A stretch of 64,000 nt of DNA, taken from contig NZ_JAEUYX010000006.1 of the NCBI RefSeq assembly GCF_016798225.1, positions 17,687 to 81,686 of the forward strand, read 5' to 3'. Source of the DNA: Anaerococcus sp. mt242. Its GTDB lineage: Bacteria > Bacillota > Clostridia > Tissierellales > Peptoniphilaceae. Below, piece by piece: positions 18,489 through 26,781 of this stretch. The notes beneath the pieces were generated by a model that did no database searches, was not told the origin of the DNA, and saw nothing but the letters and a program-made list of their open reading frames with translations. The position numbers and the translations under genes were made by a program. The first letter of the stretch is position 1; each line of letters starts with the position of its first letter.

Positions 18489-19834
18489 TGGAAAATACAC
18501 AACAAGTTAAAGTAAAGAAAAAAAAATCACGCGACAATTCCAAATTATTATTTACCTTTATTTCAATATTATTAGGATTTTTAGTAGGAGCAATTGTTCT
18601 AAGCATCTCTGGCTATGATCCGATTGAAGGATACAAAGCCTTATTTCAAGGGATTTTTAAGACTCCAAGAAATATGGGATGGGCTATTGTTAGTTCAACT
18701 CCAATTATTTTAACAGGTCTTGGTGTGTGTTTTGCTTTTCAAACAGGACTTTTTAATATGGGAGCTGAGGGCCAATTTATAATTGGTACAGTCGTAGGAT
18801 TTTTAGTAGGTTATAAATTACCACTTCCTCCAATCTTACATCCAATTGTTGCAATAATTTTAGCAATGATAGCAGGGGCCCTTTATGGAGCTATTGCAGG
18901 TTTTATCAAAGCGCATTTTGGCATTCATGAAGTTATTTCAACCATAATGTTAAACTGGATTGCCTTTTATTTCCAAAACTTTATTGGCTACGCATATCAA
19001 CAGCCAAATTCAATGGGTTCTTTTGATGTCCTAGATAGTGCAAAAATAACCATGTTTGATAGAGCAACGGTTAAAAATTTCGGACCATTTTTCAAAAAAT
19101 TCTTTAAAGCTCCAATACATTTTGGAACAATACTTGCAATCATTGCAGTTATTGTTGTTTGGTATATTTTAAAGAAAACTGTTCTTGGTTATGAACTAAA
19201 GGCAGTGGGTCTTAACCGCGAGGCTAGTGAATATGGTGGTATTGACTCTGGCAAAAAAATTGTCCAATCAATGGCAATTTCTGGAGCAATTTGTGCCCTA
19301 GCTGGAGTTACACAAATCTTAGGATTTACCTATGCTCTTTCGATAGTTTCTGCTATGGATAACTATGGATTTGACGGATTAGCTGTTTCACTTCTAGCAG
19401 GAAATAACCCAATCGGCGTAATTTTCTCAGGATTATTTTTTGGTTCACTAAAATATGCAGGTAGCAATATCCAAAGAGTCATGGGAGTGCCAACAGAGTT
19501 AATCAACATAATAATTGGTACAATTATCCTATTTACAGCTGTACCATTAGTATTTAGAATTATCCGTGCTAAAAGCAGAAATAGAAAAAATACTAAAAAA
19601 CAAATGGCGGATACAAAAGTAGTTAAAAACGCGCCTATTGATGATGCTGATAATAAAAAAGAAATTATAAATCAAAAGACTATTGATAATGAAAAAGTAG
19701 AATCTTTAGAAAACGAAAAAGTTAATGAAGATATTAAAAAGAAATCTAAAAACGAATCTAACTCTAATCCAAGAGTTATAAATGAAACTGGTGAAGATAT
19801 CATAGTAAAAACTGTAGAAAGAGAAGAGGAGTAA
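18488..19834 (+). CDS. nupB: Nucleoside ABC transporter permease 1, with long charged C-terminal tail
   Basis: The 448-residue protein carries the BPD_transp_2 permease fold: about eight or more hydrophobic segments between residues 20 and 355, with GVCFAFQTGLFNMGAEGQF, the typical loop of YufP-like permeases. From about residue 363 on it ends in a tail of some 85 residues rich in Lys, Glu, Asn and Asp, with no hydrophobic segment. Usual family length is about 350, so the tail is extra. Two bases separate it from the second permease. Confidence 0.92.
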   Translation: MENTQQVKVKKKKSRDNSKLLFTFISILLGFLVGAIVLSISGYDPIEGYKALFQGIFKTPRNMGWAIVSSTPIILTGLGVCFAFQTGLFNMGAEGQFIIGTVVGFLVGYKLPLPPILHPIVAIILAMIAGALYGAIAGFIKAHFGIHEVISTIMLNWIAFYFQNFIGYAYQQPNSMGSFDVLDSAKITMFDRATVKNFGPFFKKFFKAPIHFGTILAIIAVIVVWYILKKTVLGYELKAVGLNREASEYGGIDSGKKIVQSMAISGAICALAGVTQILGFTYALSIVSAMDNYGFDGLAVSLLAGNNPIGVIFSGLFFGSLKYAGSNIQRVMGVPTELINIIIGTIILFTAVPLVFRIIRAKSRNRKNTKKQMADTKVVKNAPIDDADNKKEIINQKTIDNEKVESLENEKVNEDIKKKSKNESNSNPRVINETGEDIIVKTVEREEE

Positions 19835-19835
19835 T

Positions 19836-20768
19836 ATGAATTTAGTAATGCTCGCTTTAATAATAGGAAATACTTTTTCAAATGCTGCTCCAGTACTTTT
19901 TGCAGGACTTGGCGGTATGATGAGCGAAAAATCTGGTGTTGTAAATATTGGACTTGAAGGAATGATGACAATTGGTGCTCTTGTTGGAGCTACAGTTGGC
20001 TATAAATTAGGAAATCCTTGGCTAGCGTTTTTAGCAGGCGGTCTTGCAGGAGCAGGATTTGGACTAATTCACGCTTTTATTTCAATTTCCCTAGGAGGAG
20101 ATCAAACTATCTCAGGTATTGCTATTAATACGCTAGGACCTGGTTTGGCACTATTTTTAGCAAGATTATTTTTTGATGGAGCAAGTCAAACTCCATCAAT
20201 CCCACTAGAAAACAAGATTCCAAGACTATTTAGAGGATCAGGAAACCAAGTGATTTTAAATATTTTTGGTCAATATGCAACAGTTTATATTGTCCTAATA
20301 ATGGTGGTAGTTTTATACCTTTTCCTTTATAAAACTAAATGGGGACTTAGGGTAGTAGCAGTTGGAGAGCACCCAAAAGCTGCAGAAACTTTAAATATTT
20401 CTGTAAAGAAAACTCGTTACTGGTCGGTAATTTTCTCAGGTTTTATGGCAGGACTTGGTGGAGCAAGTATGGCCCTTGCGGTTGTAAGTTCTTTTTCACA
20501 ATCACTTATAGCAGGACAAGGATATATTGCCCTAGTAACAGTAATTTTTGGTAACTGGAAGCCACAAGGAGTGCTTTTAGGATCCTTATTTTTTGGTCTT
20601 GCCCAATCAATAGCAACATATCTTGGAGGATCAGGACTAAGTATGCCAATAGAATTTATCTCAATGATTCCATATGTAGCAACATTATTAATACTGATAA
20701 TTTTCCAAAGAAGATCAAAGGCACCAAAAGCATCTGGTAAGCCATATTTAGCTATAGACAATATATAA
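19836..20768 (+). CDS. nupC: Nucleoside ABC transporter permease 2
   Basis: The 310-residue integral membrane protein resembles YufQ/NupC: GLGGMMSEKSGVVNIGLEGMMTIGA near the N-terminus is the conserved permease loop, and GEHPKAAETLNISV is the cytoplasmic coupling helix. It forms the second membrane half of the transporter with the protein just upstream. AGAGGAG precedes the ATG. A terminator follows. Confidence 0.94.
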   Translation: MNLVMLALIIGNTFSNAAPVLFAGLGGMMSEKSGVVNIGLEGMMTIGALVGATVGYKLGNPWLAFLAGGLAGAGFGLIHAFISISLGGDQTISGIAINTLGPGLALFLARLFFDGASQTPSIPLENKIPRLFRGSGNQVILNIFGQYATVYIVLIMVVVLYLFLYKTKWGLRVVAVGEHPKAAETLNISVKKTRYWSVIFSGFMAGLGGASMALAVVSSFSQSLIAGQGYIALVTVIFGNWKPQGVLLGSLFFGLAQSIATYLGGSGLSMPIEFISMIPYVATLLILIIFQRRSKAPKASGKPYLAIDNI

Positions 20769-20781
20769 ATTTTGAAAGTAT

Positions 20782-20807
20782 AAGCCCTTAATAGGGTTTA
20801 TATTTTT
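20782..20807 (+). terminator. Terminator of the nup operon
   Basis: AAGCCCT pairs with AGGGTTT (20782-20788 with 20793-20799) followed by TATATTTTT. Confidence 0.75.
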
Positions 20808-20835
20808 GTCAAAAAGTTGTATATTATAATATATA
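20806..20835 (+). promoter_or_regulatory. Probable promoter of the zinc-ribbon membrane protein gene
   Basis: TTGTCA (20806-20811) lies 18 bases from TATATA (20830-20835); a perfect TATAAT is at 20825-20830 but only 13 bases from that -35. The exact -10 is unsure. Confidence 0.4.
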
Positions 20836-20853
20836 GCTTTAAAAGGAGCAAGT

Positions 20854-23274
20854 ATGAATTGTACTAACTGCGGTGCAAAGGTAGATGATAGCGCGAGATT
20901 TTGTCCGGTTTGTGGCCACAAACTAAAAAGTGATACTCCGCATGCTCATCCGGAGGCCCCACAAGCACAGGCTTCTCCAGTAGAAAAATCTACCTATGAA
21001 TCGATACAAAATAAAGAAAACTTAATAGAAAATCAAAAAAAATCAGAAGAGAAAAGTAAAAAAGAAAGCAAGATTCAAAGATTTATAAGTTCTTTTACTA
21101 GCAAAAAAACTCAGCCTAAGCCTAAGGAAGAAAAAATCGCTGATGAAATTTTTGATAATGACAATAATTACAGTCATTTAAATCAAAAAATTGAACCAGA
21201 CATGGCAAATGAGAGTCAAATCCCTCCTTCATATTATGGTTATAATCCGGTAGAGGATAGGCAAAGAAAAGACTTAAGAAATCCCTCTTTAACATCTAAA
21301 AACAATCCAACAGATTATGTCCAAAACAAGGTCTTACATAAGCAAACCGAAAGTATTTCTGAAGATAAAAATCCAAATCTAAAACAAAATCAAAATTATA
21401 TTCCTAACAAATTTTCAAAAGAAACAAATCTTTCAAGTGAAATGCGAATTGCTCAAAACTTAGCGAGGGCAGAAGGTTATAATAATCAAGAAAATGAATC
21501 TTTAAATGACGAAGTAAGATATGATGATATACCGAATGAATTTGTAGAAGCAAGAATTGCAAGGCAAATCAATGGTGGTGGACCAAAATTATCTTACAGT
21601 AGAGCAGAAAATGAAGATTATAGGGCTGATGATAGGACTAATGCTGCAAATAGACCTGTGACAGGTGAAAATCAAAATTTAAATAGCTATGAAAAAGCCA
21701 ATTTAGCAAATTCTATAGAAGATGAGGCAAAAAATAAGTCTACAAAAGATGAAAAAGAGCCTTTCAAATTCAAACCAATTTATTTATTGCCACTTTTAAT
21801 CATAGCTATAGCACTGACGGGAGTGTACTTCCTTAAAAACCGTACGGCTCAAGAAGTAGAAATTGATCTTAGCCAGTACATTGATGTAACTTATAGCGGA
21901 GATGATGGTGCAGCAAGCCCAAGTGCTACTTTAAATACATCAAAATTACTAGCAGATTATGGTAATGATATTGCATATGTAAATAAAGATAGAAAAAATG
22001 ATCAATACTCATCACCAGCAAATCAATTGGTTGATGACCTAGAAAAAAGTACAAATTTCCAATTTAGCAAGGATAGTAATCTATCAAACGGTGAAGAAAT
22101 CACAGTTGTAGCCAATGTTTCTGATAGTGCAATAGCAGATGATTACAACGTTATGTTTACAAACACCATAAAATCAGTAATTGTAGATGGATTGATCACT
22201 CAAGAGTCTGTAGACCCATTTGAATATATGGATGTAAATTTTGAAGGCGAAAGTCCAAATATTACACTATCTGCAAACTTTAGAGAAGATGCACCAGAAT
22301 ATCTTAAAAATATAGAAATAGCACCAAGCAAAACCAGTGAACTTGCTAGTGATGAAGAAGTAAATATTTCTCTAAACTTTGATGAAGAGGAACTATTTAA
22401 TTCTTATGGTATAAGATTAAATCCAATTGATAAAACATTTACAGCCCCAGGTGAATCTGACCAAGCTGAGGAAGAAAATTCTGAAAAGGAAAATAATGAT
22501 GAGGCTAGTGGAGAATTAGGAGATGGATTTATCTCAACAATCGATAATCTTGATGAAGAATTATTAGGCACATTAAAATATAATGCTGGTCAATTGATTA
22601 AAGAAACATTTGGCGGCAGATCTTTTACAGAAATAAATGAAATAAATTATCTTGGAGCTATTACAGGCTCAGATGCAAATGCAGACCTTAAAAACAGGGT
22701 AATGCTAATTTATGAAGTAAAAGCCAAAGAAGACTACGAAGGTCGTTACACAAATGACTTTAGCTACTATACATTTGTAGAATATCAAAATGTAAAAGAT
22801 AGTAAGGCAGAAGATGGCAAATTCTACACAGAAGGGCCAATAACAACAGATAACGAAATCTTCCACAAATTCTTTGTAGAAGATGACTACACATATTATG
22901 AAATTCCATATTATGGATTTGCATTCTTAGAAGAAGTAATATCAAGAGCCAACAATGCCCTATCAGGACTAAATATCGAAGACTCTATATCAGTAGATAT
23001 TTCAAAATACTTTGAAAAATCTGACGGAGTTGCCGGTGAATACCAAGGCAATGGCACAAGGCTATCATTAAAATCTGATGGAACACTAAGATATAAACTA
23101 GATCAAAGAGTTCATACAGGAAAATGGAGCGAAAATGGTTCTGATGTAAGCCTTACAATCCAAGGTGTAAATGTAGATACACCAATCAATGCGAAATTTG
23201 AAAACGGAGCGTTGAATGTAGCAGAGCAAGGCGAAATGGCAGGACAAACATTTAATAAAATGGAAACATATTAA
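20854..23274 (+). CDS. Zinc-ribbon single-pass membrane protein with extracellular repeats (TcaA/YvbJ-like layout)
   Basis: The 806-residue protein starts with a zinc ribbon (CTNCGAKVDDSARFCPVCG, residues 3-21) and has a long polar, Asn/Lys/Glu-rich cytoplasmic linker to about residue 305. A single membrane helix follows (IYLLPLLIIAIALTGVYFL), then an extracellular part. The extracellular part holds at least two similar domains with the pattern S/PFEYMDV-x-F/Y-x-G and SP-x-x-TL, then a unique region and a C-terminal lipocalin-like repeat (GEYQGNGTRLSLKSDGTLRY...GKWSENGSDVSL). Overall layout fits TcaA-like cell-envelope proteins linked to wall stress. Function is unknown. AAAGGAG precedes the ATG; a strong terminator follows. 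Confidence 0.75.
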   Translation: MNCTNCGAKVDDSARFCPVCGHKLKSDTPHAHPEAPQAQASPVEKSTYESIQNKENLIENQKKSEEKSKKESKIQRFISSFTSKKTQPKPKEEKIADEIFDNDNNYSHLNQKIEPDMANESQIPPSYYGYNPVEDRQRKDLRNPSLTSKNNPTDYVQNKVLHKQTESISEDKNPNLKQNQNYIPNKFSKETNLSSEMRIAQNLARAEGYNNQENESLNDEVRYDDIPNEFVEARIARQINGGGPKLSYSRAENEDYRADDRTNAANRPVTGENQNLNSYEKANLANSIEDEAKNKSTKDEKEPFKFKPIYLLPLLIIAIALTGVYFLKNRTAQEVEIDLSQYIDVTYSGDDGAASPSATLNTSKLLADYGNDIAYVNKDRKNDQYSSPANQLVDDLEKSTNFQFSKDSNLSNGEEITVVANVSDSAIADDYNVMFTNTIKSVIVDGLITQESVDPFEYMDVNFEGESPNITLSANFREDAPEYLKNIEIAPSKTSELASDEEVNISLNFDEEELFNSYGIRLNPIDKTFTAPGESDQAEEENSEKENNDEASGELGDGFISTIDNLDEELLGTLKYNAGQLIKETFGGRSFTEINEINYLGAITGSDANADLKNRVMLIYEVKAKEDYEGRYTNDFSYYTFVEYQNVKDSKAEDGKFYTEGPITTDNEIFHKFFVEDDYTYYEIPYYGFAFLEEVISRANNALSGLNIEDSISVDISKYFEKSDGVAGEYQGNGTRLSLKSDGTLRYKLDQRVHTGKWSENGSDVSLTIQGVNVDTPINAKFENGALNVAEQGEMAGQTFNKMETY

Positions 23275-23280
23275 ATAAAT

Positions 23281-23311
23281 AAACCCGGTAAGGAAAACTT
23301 ACCGGGTTTTT
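23281..23311 (+). terminator. Strong intrinsic terminator
   Basis: AAACCCGGTAAG pairs exactly with CTTACCGGGTTT around a GAAAA loop, followed by TTTTA. Confidence 0.92.
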
Positions 23312-23354
23312 ATTTGCCAAAATTAAAAATAATCAGATAAAACTAATTCTATCA

Positions 23355-23416
23355 TGGTCGGTGTGAAAGGATTCGAACTTTTGAGCCTCATCTTCTCAAA
23401 GCCAAGAGCTGCCAAC
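23355..23416 (-). pseudogene. Decayed tRNA-Pro copy 1 (5'-truncated)
   Basis: On the minus strand this keeps a tRNA 3' half: degenerate anticodon arm, T arm (GTTCGAATC) and acceptor 3' strand ending CACACCGACCA. The 5' acceptor strand and the first half of the D arm are gone, so it cannot fold as a tRNA. It is about 137 bases from the next copy and shares mutations with copies 2 and 3 that the intact gene lacks. Confidence 0.8.
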
Positions 23417-23491
23417 ATTTAATTAGTATATTAAATAAGCAATATAAAAAAGTAAAAAAATAAGCATTTATCGAACTGCTTTAATAATCAA

Positions 23492-23550
23492 TGGTCGGTG
23501 TGAAAAGATTCAAACTTTTGAGCCTCATCTTCTCAAAGCCAGCGCTACCA
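23492..23550 (-). pseudogene. Decayed tRNA-Pro copy 2 (5'-truncated)
   Basis: Same form as copy 1, with further changes, including GTTTGAATC in place of the T-loop consensus GTTCGAATC. It is followed on the minus strand by a broken version of the tRNA terminator (AGCAGTTCGATAAATGCT then a T run). Confidence 0.8.
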
Positions 23551-23626
23551 AAATTTAATTATTATCTTAAATAAACAAAATAAAAAAAGCAAAAAAATAA
23601 GCATTTATCGAACTGCTTTAAAATTA

Positions 23627-23686
23627 TGGTCGGTGTGAAAGGATTCAAACTTTTGAGCCTCATCTTCTCAAAGCCAGTGTTACCAA
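23627..23686 (-). pseudogene. Decayed tRNA-Pro copy 3 (5'-truncated)
   Basis: On the minus strand TTGGTAACACTGGCTTTGAG lines up with the D-loop to anticodon part of the intact tRNA-Pro, and the 3' end reads CACACCGACCA. The would-be anticodon loop has TTTGAGA in place of TTTGGGA. The 5' strand of the acceptor is missing. Confidence 0.82.
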
Positions 23687-23723
23687 CAATTAATTGTTAA
23701 GTAAATAATAAATATAAAATGAG

Positions 23724-23749
23724 CAAAAAAAATAGCAGCTTATGCTGCT
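23724..23749 (-). terminator. Terminator of tRNA-Pro
   Basis: On the minus strand AGCAGC, a short loop and GCTGCT are followed by a run of eight T. It lies about ten bases after the tRNA 3' end. Confidence 0.85.
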
Positions 23750-23758
23750 TTTTAATTA

Positions 23759-23835
23759 TGGTCGGGGTGAAAGGATTCGAACCTTCGACCTCATGTTCCC
23801 AAAACACGCGCGCTACCAAGCTGCGCCACACCCCG
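23759..23835 (-). tRNA. tRNA-Pro (anticodon TGG)
   Basis: The 77-base minus-strand gene folds as a full cloverleaf: acceptor CGGGGTG with CACCCCG, D arm with GCGCAGC-TTGGTA-GCGC, anticodon stem CGTGT/ACATG (one G-T pair) with loop TTTGGGA, T arm with GGTTCGAATCC, and an encoded CCA. The anticodon TGG reads proline codons. It has its own consensus promoter and terminator. Confidence 0.97.
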
Positions 23836-23853
23836 TTAAGTGATTACTATGTA

Positions 23854-23882
23854 AGTATACACCCTTTTTTTTACAATGTCAA
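23854..23882 (-). promoter_or_regulatory. Consensus promoter of tRNA-Pro
   Basis: On the minus strand: TTGACA (23882-23877), exactly 17 bases, TATACT (23859-23854), 18 bases before the tRNA 5' end. None of the three decayed copies has this box upstream. Confidence 0.9.
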
Positions 23883-23950
23883 GTTTTTGTAAAAGTTTTT
23901 TAAAAAAAAGTTTACAAAAGTAGATTTTGACCCCTTTCTTTTGAGAAGTC

Positions 23951-23959
23951 TGTTATAAT
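23951..23959 (+). promoter_or_regulatory. Extended -10 promoter of the barstar/sirtuin operon
   Basis: TGT-TATAAT (23951-23959) is a full extended -10. TTGACC at 23927-23932 is 21 bases away, too far to be an ideal -35. It lies 45 bases upstream of the barstar-like start. Confidence 0.6.
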
Positions 23960-24003
23960 AATACCATAAGCAAAATTAAAAGTAAACAAAATTGAGGAAA
24001 ATA

Positions 24004-24270
24004 ATGATAATTTTAGATGCAAAAAATTTTACCGATCAAAAGACCTTTTATAAGCTTTTAAATGATCAAATAGATTTTTATTATTATGTGGAAAATCTAG
24101 ATGCGCTTTATGATTTTTTGGTAACTACTGACTATGAGATAAAGATTACTAATTATAGATATATGTTTATAAATCTTGGCGAATATGGAGAAAAGCTTGT
24201 AACAGTTTTTATCGATGCGGTAAAAGATTATGATGCAAATGTAAGTTTGGAGCATGGTAATGGTTTATAA
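24004..24270 (+). CDS. Barstar-family protein
   Basis: The 88-residue protein has the barstar core: a short N-terminal strand (MIILDAKNF), the helix-loop DFYYYVENLDALYDFL (about residues 24-39), matching the YYGENLDALWDCL-type barnase-contact loop, and the C-terminal FIDAVKDYDANVSLEHG. Barstar proteins inhibit barnase-type ribonucleases. No barnase gene is next to it, so it may guard against a toxin made elsewhere or by rivals, or have another partner. GAGGAAA at 23994-24000 sets the ATG at 24004. It overlaps the following regulator gene by 11 bases. Confidence 0.85.
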   Translation: MIILDAKNFTDQKTFYKLLNDQIDFYYYVENLDALYDFLVTTDYEIKITNYRYMFINLGEYGEKLVTVFIDAVKDYDANVSLEHGNGL

Positions 24271-24610
24271 AAATAAACAGAGTGAAATAAAAGATTTTGT
24301 AGCCTTGGAACTAATATCTGGTAGAAAAAAATACGGAGATCCATTTTTTGAAAAAAAATTTTTTACAAGTAAGTTTAAAGTAAATCCTTCTTATGTAAGA
24401 GATGTTTTTGATGATCTAGAAAAAGAAGGAATCATCCAAAAACAAGGCGAGTCATATATATTTTCTGCAGACGAAAATAGGGTGTTCTGGCTAAAAGATG
24501 AATTTTTGCACTCATATATAAATGATTTTACAGAAAATTTAAATAAAATTGGTGTAAGTATGGATGAAGTCATTGAAATACTAAGACAAAGGAATATTGC
24601 AAATGGATAA
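24260..24610 (+). CDS. GntR-type winged-helix regulator (YhcF/YtrA-like, short)
   Basis: The 116-residue protein has a winged-helix DNA-binding domain: KDFVALELISGRKKYGDPFF, the recognition helix FKVNPSYVRDVFDDLEKEGIIQKQGESYIFS, then a short C-terminal helix. This layout without an effector domain is that of small GntR proteins that control an ABC transporter next door. The start at 24260 is chosen because GGAG at 24249-24252 sits seven bases away; the ATG six bases earlier is too close. It is followed, with an 8-base overlap, by the ATPase it probably controls. Confidence 0.82.
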   Translation: MVYKNKQSEIKDFVALELISGRKKYGDPFFEKKFFTSKFKVNPSYVRDVFDDLEKEGIIQKQGESYIFSADENRVFWLKDEFLHSYINDFTENLNKIGVSMDEVIEILRQRNIANG

Positions 24611-25301
24611 AGCAATAGAGATTAAAAATTTCACAAAAAAATACGAAGATCTAATTGCCATAGATGACATAACTTTAAGTATAAATTTAGGAAATATCAC
24701 TGGTATTCTTGGTCCAAATGGGTCTGGTAAAACTACATTATTAAAGGCTCTTGCAGGATTAATTCATCCAGATAAGGGAGAGATAAATCTTAATGAGCAA
24801 AAAATAGCAAATATAGATAAGAATAAGATTGCGTATTTGCCAGATGAAAAATTTCTATACCCAAATCAAAGTGTAAAAGAATCTAGGGATATGTACGCTG
24901 ATTTTTATGAGGAATTTGATAAGGAGCTTTTTGATAAAATCTTAGAATTTTTTTATTTAAATAAAAAAAGTAAGATTAGCAGTCTTTCCAAAGGAGATTA
25001 CAAAAAACTGGGTCTTTGTCTAAATTTAGCTAGAAATGCAGAAATATATATTTTTGATGAGCCACTTGATGGTCTAGATCCTATATCAGCTGCAAAAATA
25101 ATTGACCTTATTATCGACAAGCTTGAAAATGAAAAAACTTTTGTAATATCTACCCACCAAATTGCCCTTACGGAAAATCTATTTGATGAAGTAATTTTCC
25201 TATCAAACGGTAAAGTTCATGATTTTGGAAAGGCTCGTGAGATTAGAGAACAAAATCAAATGGATATTAACGATTACTATGATGAAATATATTTAGGATA
25301 A
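24603..25301 (+). CDS. ABC transporter ATP-binding protein
   Basis: The 232-residue ATPase has Walker A GPNGSGKTT (about residues 36-44), a Q-loop position occupied by LPDEKFL, signature SSLSKGDYKKLGL (an altered LSGGQ), Walker B IYIFDEPLDGLD and the switch His in STHQ. This is the CcmA/YtrB-like exporter class. The substrate is unknown. AAAGGA at 24588-24593 supports the ATG at 24603 over an in-frame TTG six bases upstream. It pairs with the membrane protein two bases downstream. Confidence 0.9.
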   Translation: MDKAIEIKNFTKKYEDLIAIDDITLSINLGNITGILGPNGSGKTTLLKALAGLIHPDKGEINLNEQKIANIDKNKIAYLPDEKFLYPNQSVKESRDMYADFYEEFDKELFDKILEFFYLNKKSKISSLSKGDYKKLGLCLNLARNAEIYIFDEPLDGLDPISAAKIIDLIIDKLENEKTFVISTHQIALTENLFDEVIFLSNGKVHDFGKAREIREQNQMDINDYYDEIYLG

Positions 25302-25303
25302 GT

Positions 25304-26038
25304 ATGAATAAGTTTATAAAATACGATTTAAAATCAAATAGAGGATTTTTAAGAAAACTAATAATCCTGCAAATAATATTTATATCTCTAAGCTTTTTAG
25401 GACATGGATTTTTGTCGACAAATTATCTGACAGATCCCGTTTTTGCAAATGGGATATTTTCCCTAGCTACAGTGTTTTTTTTAGGAATTAATATTTTTTA
25501 TATAGTTTTTACTATAAATAAAGATTTTAACTCAGAAAGAGCCTTATTAAAGTTTTCTCTACCAAATGCACAGAAAAAAATTATTTGGGCAAAAATATTT
25601 GAATTAGCATTTTTTTATATAATCAATTTGCTTTTTTTATTGATATTTTTGTGGGCTCTAAGATTTAAAATTACATCTGATATAGTATACTTTTTCGCCT
25701 TGGGGCTTATTTGGATGCTTATAGTAGGAGGATTTGTTTTCTATTTTAAAAGTCTAAATAGATTTGACCAAGCTACAGGAAGTAAATTATACGGTCTGGG
25801 ATTAGTTTTATTAATCATTGTGCTTGGATTTTTAGTATGCAAATATTTTTCCTTTGTGATAGTTAATGGAGCAATCCAACATGCCCGCCCTATAAATTAC
25901 GGATTTGTCTTCCCATTTGCAGTGGGCAGCCTTAGCCTATATAAAAATATCAGCCCGTTAATTTATTATTTTTTAGCCCTATTAGTTGTAATTTTTGTAA
26001 ATCAAAAAAATATAAAGAATAATTTAGACTTATCCTAG
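25304..26038 (+). CDS. ABC transporter permease, six-helix type
   Basis: The 244-residue protein has about six hydrophobic segments, starting with LRKLIILQIIFISLSFLGHGF and ending with LIYYFLALLVVIFV. It has no recognisable catalytic motif. The position right after the ATPase and GntR gene identifies it as the membrane half of the transporter. AGGATA serves as ribosome site. Confidence 0.8.
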   Translation: MNKFIKYDLKSNRGFLRKLIILQIIFISLSFLGHGFLSTNYLTDPVFANGIFSLATVFFLGINIFYIVFTINKDFNSERALLKFSLPNAQKKIIWAKIFELAFFYIINLLFLLIFLWALRFKITSDIVYFFALGLIWMLIVGGFVFYFKSLNRFDQATGSKLYGLGLVLLIIVLGFLVCKYFSFVIVNGAIQHARPINYGFVFPFAVGSLSLYKNISPLIYYFLALLVVIFVNQKNIKNNLDLS

Positions 26039-26046
26039 GAGTGAAA

Positions 26047-26781
26047 ATGCAAGATATAAAAGAAATTATTAGAAATTCGAATAATATAGTATTTTTTGGT
26101 GGAGCAGGAGTATCAACAGCTTCTGGCTTGCCCGATTTTAGATCAGCAACTGGTCTTTATAATAAGAAAAACAACGCTAATTATTCACCAGAATATATGT
26201 TAAGCCACGAGTTTTTTGAAAATCATCCTGATGAGTTTACAACATATGTAAAGGAAAATCTTATGGTAGAGGGTATTTTGCCAAATTATTGTCATTATGC
26301 CCTAGCAAAACTTGAAAAAATGGGTAAACTTCAAGGAATAATTACTCAAAATATAGACGGTTTACATCAAAAAGCAGGCAGTAAAAATGTAATAGAACTT
26401 CATGGTACATTAAACGATCACTATTGTACAAATTGCGGAGAGAAATATGATTTGGATTATGTAAATAAATTTACCGCTACTCCAAGATGTGCGAAATGTG
26501 ATGGTATTGTACGCCCAGACATAGTCCTTTATGGTGAGGGTTTAAACCAAGATAATATTAGTCATGCTATAAACTTAATTTCCCATGCTGATGTTTTGAT
26601 TATTGGCGGTACATCTCTTGCGGTTTATCCTGCAGCGGGTCTCATAGATTTTTATAATGGCAATAAACTTATTTTAATAAATAAAGATGACACTGGTAAG
26701 GAAAATGCGGCTAATTTTGTATTAAAGGGAGATATAAGTAAAATCATGAAAGAATTAGTAGAGGATATTGATGAAAGATAG
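26047..26781 (+). CDS. Sirtuin-type NAD-dependent protein deacylase
   Basis: The 244-residue SIR2 protein has the NAD-binding GAGVSTASGLPDFRSATGLY (about residues 18-37), TQNIDGLHQKAG, the catalytic His in ELHGTLNDHYC, a zinc-binding pair CTNC...CAKC and IIGGTSLAVYPAAGLI. It removes acyl groups from lysines with NAD use. The start is set at 26047 by AGGAG six bases upstream. It lies in the barstar-GntR-ABC operon and overlaps the next gene by 11 bases. Confidence 0.93.
   Translation: MQDIKEIIRNSNNIVFFGGAGVSTASGLPDFRSATGLYNKKNNANYSPEYMLSHEFFENHPDEFTTYVKENLMVEGILPNYCHYALAKLEKMGKLQGIITQNIDGLHQKAGSKNVIELHGTLNDHYCTNCGEKYDLDYVNKFTATPRCAKCDGIVRPDIVLYGEGLNQDNISHAINLISHADVLIIGGTSLAVYPAAGLIDFYNGNKLILINKDDTGKENAANFVLKGDISKIMKELVEDIDER

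Noticed and set aside
23683..23696. Palindrome AACAATTAATTGTT, possibly a Rex-type site
   Set aside because: It lacks the TTGTTAA-N4-TTAACAA form and lies among tRNA remnants, not in a gene promoter.
23341..23835. CRISPR array, suggested by the regular repeats near 135-base spacing
   Set aside because: Repeats are about 60 bases of tRNA-Pro sequence with decayed ends, the gaps resemble each other, and no cas gene is near.
26047..26781. Sirtuin as a defence (Thoeris, ThsA-like) effector
   Set aside because: It has the full zinc-binding deacylase form with no TIR or SLOG partner, so a protein deacylase is the simpler reading.
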